Source: Lysobacteraceae bacterium
Lineage (GTDB): Bacteria; Pseudomonadota; Gammaproteobacteria; DSM-19610
DNA: 12,561 bases
Reading direction: 5' to 3'
Assembly (NCBI GenBank): GCA_020201295.1
Contig: JAIVHA010000186.1
Location: 1-12,561, forward strand
Positions 1-7,608 of the stretch are shown in pieces. Position numbers and translations under genes: made by a program. The notes under the pieces were generated by a model. It searched no databases. It was not told where the DNA came from and was given only the letters and a program-made list of their open reading frames with translations. Numbering within the stretch: the first letter of the stretch is position 1; every line of letters starts with the position of its first letter.

Positions 1-7
1 AGCCGAC

Positions 8-406
8 ATGCCGATCAATCTCGACAGCTACCTGGGGAACCTGTCCACCGCGTTGGAGCTGCGCGGCAAGCGTGCCGAACTGCTGGCCTCCAACATGGCC
101 AACGCCGACACCCCCAACTACAAGGCGCGGGACTTCGATTTCAAGGCGGCCCTGGGCCAGGCGCAGGGCCAGCAGGTGGCCCTGCGCACTACCGCCAAGG
201 GGCATATCAACCCGGAGGGCGCCACGGGCGGCGCGCAGCCGGCCCTGCAGTACCGCATTCCCGGCCAGCCCTCACTGGATGGCAACACCGTGGATATGCA
301 GCAGGAAAAAAGCGCCTTCACCGAGAACGCGGTGATGTACCAGAGCACCCTGTCCTTCCTGGACAGCCGCATCAAGGGCCTGAAGTCGGCCTTGCGAGGA
401 GAGTAA
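8..406 (+). CDS. flgB: Flagellar proximal rod protein FlgB
   Basis: FlgB forms part of the proximal rod that crosses the periplasm from the MS ring and is exported by the flagellar type III apparatus, so no signal peptide is expected. The 132-residue protein has the usual family length. It carries the rod/hook N-terminal signature around residues 28-40, with SNMANADTPNYKARDFDF, the version typical of FlgB. The C-terminal part (about residues 95-132) is the amphipathic helix that packs in the rod core. Only seven bases precede the ATG, so its ribosome binding site cannot be judged. It is the first gene of a run of closely spaced flagellar genes; flgC starts three bases after its stop codon. 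The identification rests on motif, length and synteny. Confidence 0.95.
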   Translation: MPINLDSYLGNLSTALELRGKRAELLASNMANADTPNYKARDFDFKAALGQAQGQQVALRTTAKGHINPEGATGGAQPALQYRIPGQPSLDGNTVDMQQEKSAFTENAVMYQSTLSFLDSRIKGLKSALRGE

Positions 407-409
407 GCC

Positions 410-826
410 ATGTCCCTGTTCAATATCTTCGAGGTCGCCGGCTCCGCCATGAGTGCGCAGAGCGTGCGGCTCAATACCACAGCCAGCAACCTGGCCAACG
501 CGGACAGTGTCAGCAGCAGCCTGGAACAGACCTACCGTTCCCGCGAGCCGGTGTTCGCGGCAGTCATGAAGGGATTGCAGGGGAACAATGCCGCGTCCGC
601 GGGCGTGCGGGTGGCCGGCATCGTGGAAAGCGATGCGCCGCTGGATAGCCGCTATGAGCCCAACAACCCCATGGCCAACGAAGAAGGCTATGTGTTCCTC
701 CCCAATGTGAACGTGGTGGACCAGATGGCCAATATGATCTCGGCCTCCCGTTCCTACCAGAACAACGTGGAAGTGCTGAATACCTCCAAGCAGCTGCTGA
801 TGGCCACCATTCGCCTTGGGCAATAG
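410..826 (+). CDS. flgC: Flagellar proximal rod protein FlgC
   Basis: FlgC is the second proximal rod subunit, stacked with FlgB and FlgF between the MS ring and the distal rod. The protein has 138 residues, normal for the family. The N-terminal helix is followed by TASNLANADS near residues 24-33, the rod-family turn. The C-terminal stretch contains ARSYQNNVEVLNTSKQLL-like heptads (SASRSYQNNVEVLNTSKQ is visible near residues 111-128), a strong FlgC marker. A GAGGA ribosome binding site at 396-400 lies within the end of flgB, nine bases before the ATG, so translation is probably coupled. Nothing is missing or unusual in the gene. Confidence 0.95.
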   Translation: MSLFNIFEVAGSAMSAQSVRLNTTASNLANADSVSSSLEQTYRSREPVFAAVMKGLQGNNAASAGVRVAGIVESDAPLDSRYEPNNPMANEEGYVFLPNVNVVDQMANMISASRSYQNNVEVLNTSKQLLMATIRLGQ

Positions 827-846
827 GACACTGAGGAACCAAGACC

Positions 847-1521
847 ATGATCAATACCGATAACAGTTTTGAATCCGTGGGCTTTCGCAGCCTGCGTGAA
901 TTGCAAAGCCAGAACAGCAAGAGCGCGGAGCTGGGGCAGGAAGACTTCCTCGAGCTCATGACCACCCAGTTGCAGAATCAGGATCCATTCAAGCCCATGG
1001 AAAACGGGGACTTCCTGGCCCAGATCGCCCAGTTCAGCACCGTGTCCGGCATCCAGGAACTGCAGGGCTCCTTCGAGAGGCTGAGCCAGTCCCTGGTGTC
1101 GAACCAGGCCCTGCAGGCCGCCGGCCTGGTGGGACGTTCGGTGCTGGCGCCCACCGGCATCGCGGCCCTGGAACAGGATGGCGGGGTGAAGGGCGTGGTG
1201 CAGGTGCCAGCCAGCAGTAACGAGGTCCAGGTCACCATTCATGCCGCGTCCGGTGAGACCATCCGCCGCCTGCAGCTCGGCAGCCAGCCCGCCGGCAATG
1301 CCCAGTTCCAGTGGGATGGCCTCAAGGATGATGGCACCCGCGCCGCGCCGGGCACCTATTTCGTTGCTGCCAATGGGCAGTATGAAGACAAACAGGTGGC
1401 GCTGGACACACTGGTGTCCTCCACCGTGGAGAGCGTCACCCTGGGGGGTGACGGTGGTTTATTGCTGGATCTGCGCGGCGTTGGCCAGCTGGACTTCAAG
1501 GAAGTCCGCCAGATTCTCTGA
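847..1521 (+). CDS. flgD: Hook capping/scaffold protein FlgD
   Basis: FlgD sits at the tip of the growing hook and guides polymerisation of FlgE; it is removed when the hook is finished. The 224-residue length fits the family. The N-terminal conserved domain is clear at residues 32-51 (EDFLELMTTQLQNQDPFKPM), followed by the AQFSTVSGIQEL segment. The C-terminal Ig-like domain shows its diagnostic FQWDGLKDDGTRAAPGTY around residues 153-172. A GAGGA ribosome binding site at 833-837 is well placed before the ATG. It lies 20 bases after flgC and 28 bases before flgE, consistent with a single transcript. Confidence 0.95.
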   Translation: MINTDNSFESVGFRSLRELQSQNSKSAELGQEDFLELMTTQLQNQDPFKPMENGDFLAQIAQFSTVSGIQELQGSFERLSQSLVSNQALQAAGLVGRSVLAPTGIAALEQDGGVKGVVQVPASSNEVQVTIHAASGETIRRLQLGSQPAGNAQFQWDGLKDDGTRAAPGTYFVAANGQYEDKQVALDTLVSSTVESVTLGGDGGLLLDLRGVGQLDFKEVRQIL

Positions 1522-1549
1522 TCGAATTACCTGATGAAGGAGTAACACC

Positions 1550-3136
1550 ATGCCCTTTCGTACCGCACTGAGTGGTTTGAATGCCTCTTCCGCCGAATTG
1601 CGTGTCATCGGCAACAACGTGGCCAATGCCAGCACCACCGGCTTCAAGGAATCGCGGGCGGAGTTTGCCGACATTTTCGCCAGCTCCAACCTGGGCGTGA
1701 CCTCCAATGCCATCGGCAGCGGCGTACGGGTCTCCTCGGTCTCCCAGCAGTTCACCCAGGGCAACATCGGCTTCACCGATAACAACCTGGACCTGGCCAT
1801 CAGTGGCCAGGGCTTCCTGATCATGAACGACAATGGGGTAAACGCCTATACGCGTGCCGGCGCCATGAGCGTGGACCGCGATGGTTATGTGGTGAACAGT
1901 CAGGGCCAGCGCCTGACGGTATTCAGCGCTGACAACAACGGCACCATCACTGGCGCCACCGGTGATCTGCAGTTGGACCGCTCCGACATCGCCCCGGTGG
2001 CCACCACCCGGGTGGATATGTCCGCCAACCTGAACGCGGCGGCGGCGGTTCCCGGCGGGTTGACCGGTTCCTCCACCCTCTCACTTACGGGCACGCTACT
2101 CGACGAGGACGACAGCCCCGTCCTCAACATTGCGATCTCCGACGTGGTGGACAGCTGGGGCCAGGACTATCCCGGCGCCACCCTGAGCTTCGCCTATTCC
2201 GGTGACGGTACCAATAATCTCTGGGACATCACCTTCAATGACGGCGTGAACCCTGCCGTGACGGTGGCCGGGGTCGATGTGGGCACCGATAACGAGGCGG
2301 TGTTCAGCTGGGATCCCGACGGCCTCGGCTCCATGAATGCCACCGACCTGACCCTGGACATTGCCGGCTTGTCTCCGGTCCTGAACGGTGGCGGTGTCAC
2401 GGACCTGGCGTCAGCTGACTCCAATGGCTCCACCCAGGCCGCCTTCGACCCCACCGATGCCAGCACCTACAACAATTCCACTTCGGTGACGGTCTATGAT
2501 TCCCTCGGGGCCTCGCACCTGTCCACCATGTATTTCCGCAAGACCGGTATACCGAACCAGTGGGAGGTATACAGCTATCTGGATGGCGTGGCCCAGGGTG
2601 GCGCCCAGACGGTGCAGTTTGACTCCAGCGGCAATATCACCTCCGGTGGACAGGTCACCGTGGGCCCCGCCAGCGTCAATACCGGCGCCGCGGATCTCAC
2701 CTTCACCGTCGACTTCACCCGCACCACCCAGTACGGCAGTGGTTTCAACGTGAACGCCATGGACCAGGACGGTTTCACCACTGGCCGTCTGAGTGGCATC
2801 GACATCTCCGATACCGGCGTGATCACCTCGCGGTTCACCAACGGTCAGTCCCGCACCCTGGGCCAGATCGCCCTGGCCAATTTCAACAATACCCAGGGCC
2901 TGCGCCAGCTCGGCGACACCAGCTGGTCGGAAAGCTTCGATTCCGGCCAGCCCTTGGTGGGCACGGCCGGTTCCGGCAGCCTGGGCCTGATCGAATCGGG
3001 TGCCCTGGAGGGTTCCAACGTGGACCTCACCGAGCAGCTGGTGGGCATGATCACCGCCCAGCGTAACTTCCAGGCCAATGCGCAGGTGATTACCACTGCC
3101 GACACGGTCACCCAGACCATTATCAACATCCGCTGA
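1550..3136 (+). CDS. flgE: Flagellar hook protein FlgE
   Basis: FlgE is the building block of the hook, the universal joint between rod and filament. The N-terminus (MPFRTALSGLNASSAELRVI) and the following NNVANASTTGFKESRAEFAD at about residues 23-42 are hook-family signatures. The C-terminal helix around residues 497-516 contains NVDLTEQLVGMITAQRNFQA and ends in a TADTVTQTIINIR-type tail. At 528 residues it is longer than the roughly 400-residue enteric FlgE. The extra length lies in the middle (about residues 150-320), rich in D, G, S and T, and probably forms enlarged surface-exposed domains, which vary widely between species. An AAGGAG ribosome binding site at 1535-1540 precedes the ATG. 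Hook length control genes are not in the window. Confidence 0.95.
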   Translation: MPFRTALSGLNASSAELRVIGNNVANASTTGFKESRAEFADIFASSNLGVTSNAIGSGVRVSSVSQQFTQGNIGFTDNNLDLAISGQGFLIMNDNGVNAYTRAGAMSVDRDGYVVNSQGQRLTVFSADNNGTITGATGDLQLDRSDIAPVATTRVDMSANLNAAAAVPGGLTGSSTLSLTGTLLDEDDSPVLNIAISDVVDSWGQDYPGATLSFAYSGDGTNNLWDITFNDGVNPAVTVAGVDVGTDNEAVFSWDPDGLGSMNATDLTLDIAGLSPVLNGGGVTDLASADSNGSTQAAFDPTDASTYNNSTSVTVYDSLGASHLSTMYFRKTGIPNQWEVYSYLDGVAQGGAQTVQFDSSGNITSGGQVTVGPASVNTGAADLTFTVDFTRTTQYGSGFNVNAMDQDGFTTGRLSGIDISDTGVITSRFTNGQSRTLGQIALANFNNTQGLRQLGDTSWSESFDSGQPLVGTAGSGSLGLIESGALEGSNVDLTEQLVGMITAQRNFQANAQVITTADTVTQTIINIR

Positions 3137-3151
3137 GGATAGGTAACCACT

Positions 3152-3892
3152 ATGGACCGCATGCTGTACCTGGCCGCCACCGGCGCCACCCAGATCATGC
3201 ACCGCCAGGCGGCCAATACCCATAACCTGGCCAATGCCAGTACCACGGGTTTCCAGGCCGACTTGTCGGCGGCCCGCGCCATGCCGGTGTTCGGCGAGGG
3301 CCATGCCAGCCGGGTGTATGCCATGGCGGAACGGCCGGGCGTGGATTTCAGCCGCGGTACCTTGATGGTCACGGGCCGCGAACTGGATGTGGCGGTGAAT
3401 GGCGATGGCTGGATCGCGGTGCAGGGTGCCGATGGCCGCGAGGCCTACACCCGCGCCGGGGACCTGCGCGTCAACTCCGCCGGCCAGTTGACCAACGGGG
3501 CGGGTCATGCGGTGCTGGGCGATGCCGGCCCGCTGGTGATCCCGCCCTATGAATCCCTGGAGATTGGCGGTGACGGCACTGTCACCATCCGGCCCATCGG
3601 CCAGGCGCCCAACACCCTGGCGGAAGTGGGCCGCATCAAGCTGGTGGACCATGTGCCCGGCCAGCTGGAAAAAGGCGAGGATGGCCTGTTGCGCAGCCGG
3701 GACGGCAATCTCTTGCCGCCCAGCGTCAATGTCAGCCTGCTGAACGGCAACCTGGAGTCCAGCAATGTCAGCATGGTGGAAGCCATGACCAACATGATCG
3801 AGCTGAGCCGTTCTTTTGAGATGCAAATCAAGCTGATGAAAACCGCCGAGGACAACGACGCACAATCGGCACGAATGATGCAGATGAGTTAG
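3152..3892 (+). CDS. flgF: Flagellar proximal rod protein FlgF
   Basis: FlgF is the third proximal rod protein and links FlgB/FlgC to the distal rod FlgG. The 246-residue length is normal. The N-terminal helix is followed by HNLANASTTGFQADLSAARA near residues 24-43, and the middle shows the shared hook-basal-body core (GRELDVAVNGDGWIAVQ, then a YTRAGDLRVN segment). The C-terminus has SSNVSMVEAMTNMIELSRSF, the rod-family C-terminal helix. The short, direct N-terminus (MDRMLYLAATGATQIM) resembles FlgF rather than FlgG. It begins 15 bases after flgE, with a GAGGA-like site overlapping the flgE stop region. A palindromic repeat pair, not another gene, follows it. Confidence 0.94.
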   Translation: MDRMLYLAATGATQIMHRQAANTHNLANASTTGFQADLSAARAMPVFGEGHASRVYAMAERPGVDFSRGTLMVTGRELDVAVNGDGWIAVQGADGREAYTRAGDLRVNSAGQLTNGAGHAVLGDAGPLVIPPYESLEIGGDGTVTIRPIGQAPNTLAEVGRIKLVDHVPGQLEKGEDGLLRSRDGNLLPPSVNVSLLNGNLESSNVSMVEAMTNMIELSRSFEMQIKLMKTAEDNDAQSARMMQMS

Positions 3893-3915
3893 CCAGTGAT
3901 GCCAACCCCGGCACC

Positions 3916-3965
3916 GTGGGAGCGGGCTCTGCCCGCGAAGGTTCGCGGGCACAGTCCGCTCCTAC
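3916..3965. repeat. REP-like inverted repeat pair between flgF and flgG
   Basis: Two arms of 24 bases face each other: 3916-3939 starts GTGGGAGCGGGCTCTGCC, and 3942-3965 read on the other strand starts GTAGGAGCGGACTGTGCC. They differ at only a few positions and are separated by two bases, so the RNA can fold into a long hairpin. Each arm is itself partly palindromic (GCGGGC/GCCCGC). This matches the general form of GTAGGAGCG-type extragenic palindromic repeats common in Pseudomonas-like and other gammaproteobacteria. Two related pairs lie at 7080-7143 and 7609-7677. It fills most of the 106-base flgF-flgG gap. A role in transcript stability or partial termination is possible, but there is no U-tract. 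Confidence 0.85.
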
Positions 3966-3998
3966 AGGAAGCGTGGCAAGACCAAAGAGGACCGTAGC

Positions 3999-4784
3999 AT
4001 GAACAAAGCACTCTGGATCGCCAAGACCGGCCTGGAAGCCCAGCAGACCCGCATGGCCACCATCTCCAACAACCTGGCCAACGTCAACACCAACGGCTTC
4101 AAGAAGGACCGCGCCATCTTCGAGGACCTGCTCTATCAGAACGTGCGCCAGGTGGGCGCCCAGTCCACCCAGGACACCCAGCTGCCCTCTGGCCTGCAGC
4201 TCGGCACCGGGGTGCGCACCGTGGCGACCGAGAAACTGCACTTGCAGGGTAACCTCATCCAGACCGAGAACAGTCTCGACGTGGCCATCCAGGGACGCGG
4301 CTTCATGCAGGTGCTGATGCCCGACGGCGGCATCGGTTACACCCGTGACGGTTCCTTCAAGGTGGACTCGACCGGCCAGCTGGTGACTTCCAGCGGTTTT
4401 GTCATCCAGCCGGCCATCACCCTCCCCGACAATGCCCTGAATATCACCATCGGCAGTGACGGTATCGTCTCTGCCAGCCTGCCGGGCACCACGGCAACCA
4501 CCGAGCTGGGCGATATCCAGCTGGCGGACTTCGTCAATCCCGCCGGCCTGCAGCCCATCGGCCAGAATCTGTACCTGGAGTCGGCCGCCAGCGGTTCGCC
4601 CTCCACCGGCACCCCGGGGCTCAACGGCCTGGGCACGGTGGTGCAGGGGGCACTGGAAAGTTCCAACGTCAATACCGTGGAGGAACTGGTGAACATGATC
4701 GAGGCGCAGCGCGCCTACGAGATGAATTCCAAGGCCATCTCCACCTCCGACCGCATGCTGCAGTTCGTGACCAACAACCTGTAA
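3999..4784 (+). CDS. flgG: Flagellar distal rod protein FlgG
   Basis: FlgG makes the stiff distal rod that passes through the P and L rings. The protein has 261 residues, the standard length. It shows the N-terminal rod motif ISNNLANVNTNGFKKDRAIF at about residues 23-42. The stretch QDTQLPSGLQLGTGVRTVA near residues 59-77 lies where FlgG carries its own segment, which is absent from the hook protein and is thought to straighten the rod. The C-terminus has ESSNVNTVEELVNMIEAQRA and a SDRMLQFVTNNL end, both typical. An AGAGGA ribosome binding site about nine bases upstream supports the start. It is separated from flgF by a repeat and from flgH by a different repeat. Confidence 0.96.
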   Translation: MNKALWIAKTGLEAQQTRMATISNNLANVNTNGFKKDRAIFEDLLYQNVRQVGAQSTQDTQLPSGLQLGTGVRTVATEKLHLQGNLIQTENSLDVAIQGRGFMQVLMPDGGIGYTRDGSFKVDSTGQLVTSSGFVIQPAITLPDNALNITIGSDGIVSASLPGTTATTELGDIQLADFVNPAGLQPIGQNLYLESAASGSPSTGTPGLNGLGTVVQGALESSNVNTVEELVNMIEAQRAYEMNSKAISTSDRMLQFVTNNL

Positions 4785-4827
4785 ATGAATATATAACCAG
4801 ACCACCATGGAAACACGTTCGTTGAAT

Positions 4828-4915
4828 CGTCATTGCGAGCGGAGCGAAGCAATCTCCCTCCAGAACAAATCAATCACACACAGATTGCCGCGTCGCTACG
4901 CTCCTCGCAATGACG
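4828..4915. repeat. CATTGCGAG-type inverted repeat between flgG and flgH
   Basis: The left arm begins CGTCATTGCGAGCGGAGCG at 4828; the right arm (4883-4915) read on the other strand begins CGTCATTGCGAGGAGCGTAG. The arms are near-complementary, with a four-base length difference, and flank an AT-rich centre (about 4857-4882). From general knowledge, repeats built on CGTCATTGCGAG...GCGAAGC...AATC occur scattered in many unrelated bacterial genomes and behave like small non-coding mobile palindromes. It differs in sequence from the GTAGGAGCG repeats in this window. It occupies more than half of the 153-base flgG-flgH gap and ends 22 bases before the flgH start. Confidence 0.85.
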
Positions 4916-4937
4916 CAGGATTCAGAGGTTCCATATT

Positions 4938-5654
4938 ATGATGCCTGCCCGCCACTTCTTGCCATTGCTGGCGCTGTTTGCCCTGCTGCTGGGTGGCTGT
5001 GCCTCCATGCCCCGGCCCGCTGAAGGTCCCAGCTACCGGCCGGTGCATCCACCCATGGTGCAGGCGGCGCCTACGGACAACGGTTCCATCTATCAATCCG
5101 GCTACGAGGTGCGCCTGTTCGAAGACAACAAGGCACGCCGGGTGGGGGATGTCCTGACCATCACGCTGCAGGAGCGCACCCAGGCCAGCAAGTCGGCGTC
5201 CACGGAAACCACCAAGTCCAGCGATGTGAACATTGCCAATCCCACCCTGTTCGGCGCCAGCCCGCGGTTCAATGTGCCCGGCATCGTGCCCCTGGACAGC
5301 AATCGCGGCAACAGCCTCGAGACCGGTATCAGTTCCGGCACCAGTTTTGCCGGCGAGGGTGATGCCAGCCAGAGCAACAGCCTGACGGGCAATATCACCG
5401 TTACCATCGCCGATGTGTTGCCCAACGGCAACCTGGTAGTGCGTGGCGAGAAGTGGCTGACCCTGAACAATGGCGAGGAATTCATCCAGATCTCCGGCAT
5501 CGTGCGGCCGCAGGACATCTCCACCGGCAACACGGTGGCGTCCACCCAGGTGGCCGATGCCCGCATCACCTACAGCGGCAAGGGACAGCTCGCCGACACC
5601 CAGCGCAGTGGCTGGCTGACCCGCTTCTTCAACAGCGCCATCTGGCCCTTGTGA
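4938..5654 (+). CDS. flgH: Flagellar L-ring lipoprotein FlgH
   Basis: FlgH is the outer-membrane lipoprotein that assembles the L ring around the distal rod. The 238-residue protein starts with a lipoprotein signal peptide: Arg5, a hydrophobic run at residues 8-18 and the lipobox LLGGC with the lipidated cysteine at residue 21. The mature part carries typical FlgH segments: GDVLTITLQERTQASKSAST near residues 70-89, VLPNGNLVVRGEKWLTLNNG near 160-180, then ISGIVRPQDISTGNTV and a YSGKGQLAD segment, with a WLTRFFNSAIWPL end. An AGAGG site at 4924-4928 suits the ATG at 4938; the directly following ATG is also possible. It is the last undamaged flagellar gene in the window. Confidence 0.96.
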   Translation: MMPARHFLPLLALFALLLGGCASMPRPAEGPSYRPVHPPMVQAAPTDNGSIYQSGYEVRLFEDNKARRVGDVLTITLQERTQASKSASTETTKSSDVNIANPTLFGASPRFNVPGIVPLDSNRGNSLETGISSGTSFAGEGDASQSNSLTGNITVTIADVLPNGNLVVRGEKWLTLNNGEEFIQISGIVRPQDISTGNTVASTQVADARITYSGKGQLADTQRSGWLTRFFNSAIWPL

Positions 5655-5750
5655 GCGACACCGGTATGAACATGAGTGTGTATTCAATGAAATCCGCAGC
5701 AACCGGCAGGACGAAACCGACCTCATTGGACACGGCGGGACCTGGCCGCG

Positions 5751-6767
5751 GTGGCCGGTGTGCGCAGTAACCAGCTGGTGGGTTACGGCCTGGTGGTGGG
5801 CCTGGACGGCAGCGGTGACCAGACCAGCCAGACGCCCTTCACGGTACAGAGCCTGAAGAACATGCTCAACCAGTTCGGCGTCACCATACCCGCGGATGTC
5901 AATCCGCAGCTGAAGAACGTGGCGGCGGTCGCCATCCATGCCGAGTTGCCGCCCTTTGCCAAGCCCGGCCAGCGTCTCGATATCACGGTTTCCTCCCTGG
6001 GTAATGCCAAGAGCCTGCGTGGTGGCGCCCTGCTGATGGCGCCCTTGCGCGGTGCCGATGGCAATGTCTATGCCGTCGCCCAGGGCAGTCTGCTGGTAAG
6101 TGGCCTGTCCGCCACCGGTGCCGATGGCTCGCGGGTTACCGTCAACGTGCCCAGCGTGGGACGCATCCCCGGTGGCGCCACGGTGGAACGGGTCGTGCCT
6201 ACCGGCTTCATGAACCAGGATTACCTGGTGCTGAACCTGCATACCGCTGATTTCACCACCGCCACCCGCCTGGCAGCCGGTATCGATGACGCCATGGGGC
6301 CGGGTACCGCCGCCGCCATCGATGCCACCTCGGTACGCGTCAATGCACCGCGTGATCCCAACCAGCGTGTGGCCTATGTGTCGGTGCTGGAAAACCTGCG
6401 TGTGGAACCGGGCGCCGCGCCGGCGCGGGTGATCGTCAACTCCCGGACCGGTACCGTGGTGATCGGCGCCCACGTGCGTCTGCTGCCGGCGGCGATTTCC
6501 CACGGTTCCATGACTGTCACCATCTCCGAACAACTCACCGTCAGCCAGCCCGCGCCTTTTTCGACGGGCGCTACCGTGGTGACCCCGGAAAGCGATGTCG
6601 AGGTGGCCGAGGACGTCGACCGCATGTTCCTGTTCGATACCGGCGTCACCTTGCAGGACATCGTCGATGGCGTGAATCGCGTCGGTGCGGGTCCCAGTGA
6701 CCTGGTGGCGATTCTCGAGGCCCTCAAGAGTGCCGGCTCCTTGCGTGCCGAGCTGATCATTCTCTAG
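5751..6767 (+). CDS. flgI: Flagellar P-ring protein FlgI, N-terminus lacking
   Basis: FlgI forms the P ring in the periplasmic peptidoglycan layer and normally enters the periplasm through a cleaved Sec signal peptide. The mature sequence is well preserved, from AGVRSNQLVGYGLVVGLDGS to a C-terminus with LQDIVDGVNRVGAGPSDLVA and EALKSAGSLRAELIIL. The beginning is abnormal. In frame, codons for RRDLAAV precede GTG 5751, matching the start of a mature FlgI, but an in-frame stop at 5688-5690 closes the frame, and no ATG, GTG or TTG lies between it and 5751. No frame from 5655 to 5750 encodes a hydrophobic signal segment. The GTG at 5751 gives 338 residues that could not be exported by Sec, so the gene is probably non-functional unless the sequence is wrong here. 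Confidence 0.85.
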   Translation: MAGVRSNQLVGYGLVVGLDGSGDQTSQTPFTVQSLKNMLNQFGVTIPADVNPQLKNVAAVAIHAELPPFAKPGQRLDITVSSLGNAKSLRGGALLMAPLRGADGNVYAVAQGSLLVSGLSATGADGSRVTVNVPSVGRIPGGATVERVVPTGFMNQDYLVLNLHTADFTTATRLAAGIDDAMGPGTAAAIDATSVRVNAPRDPNQRVAYVSVLENLRVEPGAAPARVIVNSRTGTVVIGAHVRLLPAAISHGSMTVTISEQLTVSQPAPFSTGATVVTPESDVEVAEDVDRMFLFDTGVTLQDIVDGVNRVGAGPSDLVAILEALKSAGSLRAELIIL

Positions 6768-6784
6768 GAAAATATTATCGGACC

Positions 6785-7258
6785 ATGAGTATCTCTGCCG
6801 CCAATCACGCCGACATCTATACCGACTTCCAGGGTCTGGCGAAGCTGCGTGCCGAGGCGCGCTCGGACTCGCCCAAGGCCTTGCGCGAGGCGGCGCGCCA
6901 GTTCGAGGCCCTGTTCCTGCAACAGATGCTGAAAAGCATGCGCGAGGCGAGCATGGGCGAGGGGCTGATGGACAACGACCAGACCAAGCACTACCAGAGC
7001 ATGTATGACCAGCAGCTCGGCATCGATCTCAGCAAGGGCCGTGGCCTGGGCCTGGCCGAGACCCTGATGCGGCAACTGGGTAGGAGCGACGCCAGTCGCG
7101 ATCAGTCGGGGCCGGATCAAATCGCGGCTCGCGCCGCTCCCACATTCGAGCACATGCGAACTCGGAACACGGCCCGAGGTGCTCATCGCCCAGGCGGCCC
7201 TGGAGACGGGTTGGGGACGCGCCATGCCGCGCCACGAGGACGGCAGCCCGAGTCATAA
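6785..7258 (+). CDS. flgJ: FlgJ N-terminal rod-scaffold half, truncated
   Basis: FlgJ caps and guides rod assembly through its N-terminal domain and cuts peptidoglycan with a C-terminal glucosaminidase domain in many proteobacteria. Residues 1-98 here are native: ARQFEALFLQQMLKSMREAS near residues 38-57 and NDQTKHYQSMYDQQLGIDLS near 64-85 are hallmarks of the rod-binding domain. From codon 99 (7079) onward the frame enters a 64-base palindromic element and then reads the glucosaminidase region out of frame, ending at 7258 with about 58 foreign residues. It begins 17 bases after flgI; the ribosome binding site is weak. The rod-scaffold function could in principle survive, since some bacteria have a naturally short FlgJ with a separate lytic enzyme. 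Confidence 0.85.
   Translation: MSISAANHADIYTDFQGLAKLRAEARSDSPKALREAARQFEALFLQQMLKSMREASMGEGLMDNDQTKHYQSMYDQQLGIDLSKGRGLGLAETLMRQLGRSDASRDQSGPDQIAARAAPTFEHMRTRNTARGAHRPGGPGDGLGTRHAAPRGRQPES
7080..7143. repeat. REP-like palindromic element inside flgJ
   Basis: The left arm, 7080-7102, begins GTAGGAGCGACGCCAGTCGC. The right arm, 7121-7143, read on the other strand begins GTGGGAGCGGCGCGAGCCGC. The arms face each other across an 18-base spacer. Sequence and layout match the repeat pairs at 3916-3965 and 7609-7677, so this is another member of the family, but inside a coding region, exactly where the two FlgJ domains should be joined. Its 64 bases leave a remainder of one after division by three, which accounts for the frame difference between the two halves of flgJ. 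The outer boundaries are my reading of the arm ends. Confidence 0.85.
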
Positions 7259-7583
7259 CCTGTTCGGCATCAAGGCCGATTCCCGCTGGGACGGGGAACG
7301 GGTGGCGGTGCAGACCATGGAATTTCGTGACGGACTCATGCAACGCGAACGCGCCTCTTTCCGCAGCTATCAATCACTGGCGCAAGGATTCGAGGATTAC
7401 GTGAGCTTCCTGCGCGAGAACCCGCGCTATCAACAGGCCCTGGAAGCCGCCGGTGACGGTGGGCGCTACCTGCGCGAACTGCAACAGGCCGGTTACGCCA
7501 CTGATCCGGAATACGCCGACAAGATCAACGCCATACTGGGCGGCGAACGCCTGGCGTCCGCGCTGGAGGTCTCTCGTGGCTAA
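7179..7583 (+). pseudogene. flgJ: FlgJ C-terminal glucosaminidase half, detached
   Basis: This frame encodes the peptidoglycan hydrolase domain of FlgJ (glucosaminidase family, GH73 type). LIAQAALETGWGRAMP contains the catalytic glutamate of the ALETGWG motif, and SHNLFGIKADSRWDG is the second conserved block; the end shows GYATDPEYADKINAILGG. Homology starts just upstream at codons for ELGTRPE (7158-7178) and then runs backward into the palindromic element. The usual opening of the domain, a stretch of about 20 residues before ELG, is missing. The only in-frame start candidate is GTG 7179, which lies inside the domain and has no ribosome binding site. It is therefore probably an untranslated or useless fragment. 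Confidence in the identity is high, and in expression low. Confidence 0.85.
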
Positions 7584-7608
7584 GGAAGCCTGTAATCATT
7601 GCTACCCC

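Noticed and set aside
2411..3952. A 513-codon open frame on the minus strand across flgE and flgF
   Set aside because: It lies opposite two clear flagellar genes. Its product is rich in H, G and A, with no recognisable domain, as expected for the antisense of GC-rich codons.
5666..5770. ATG 5666 or 5687 as the true FlgI start, with a signal peptide
   Set aside because: That frame gives a polar sequence (MNMSVYSMKSAATGRTKP) with no hydrophobic core, is not in frame with FlgI, and ends at 5768-5770.
4896..6533. A 545-codon open frame on the minus strand across flgH and flgI
   Set aside because: Same reason: antisense to conserved genes, low-complexity composition and no plausible start context.
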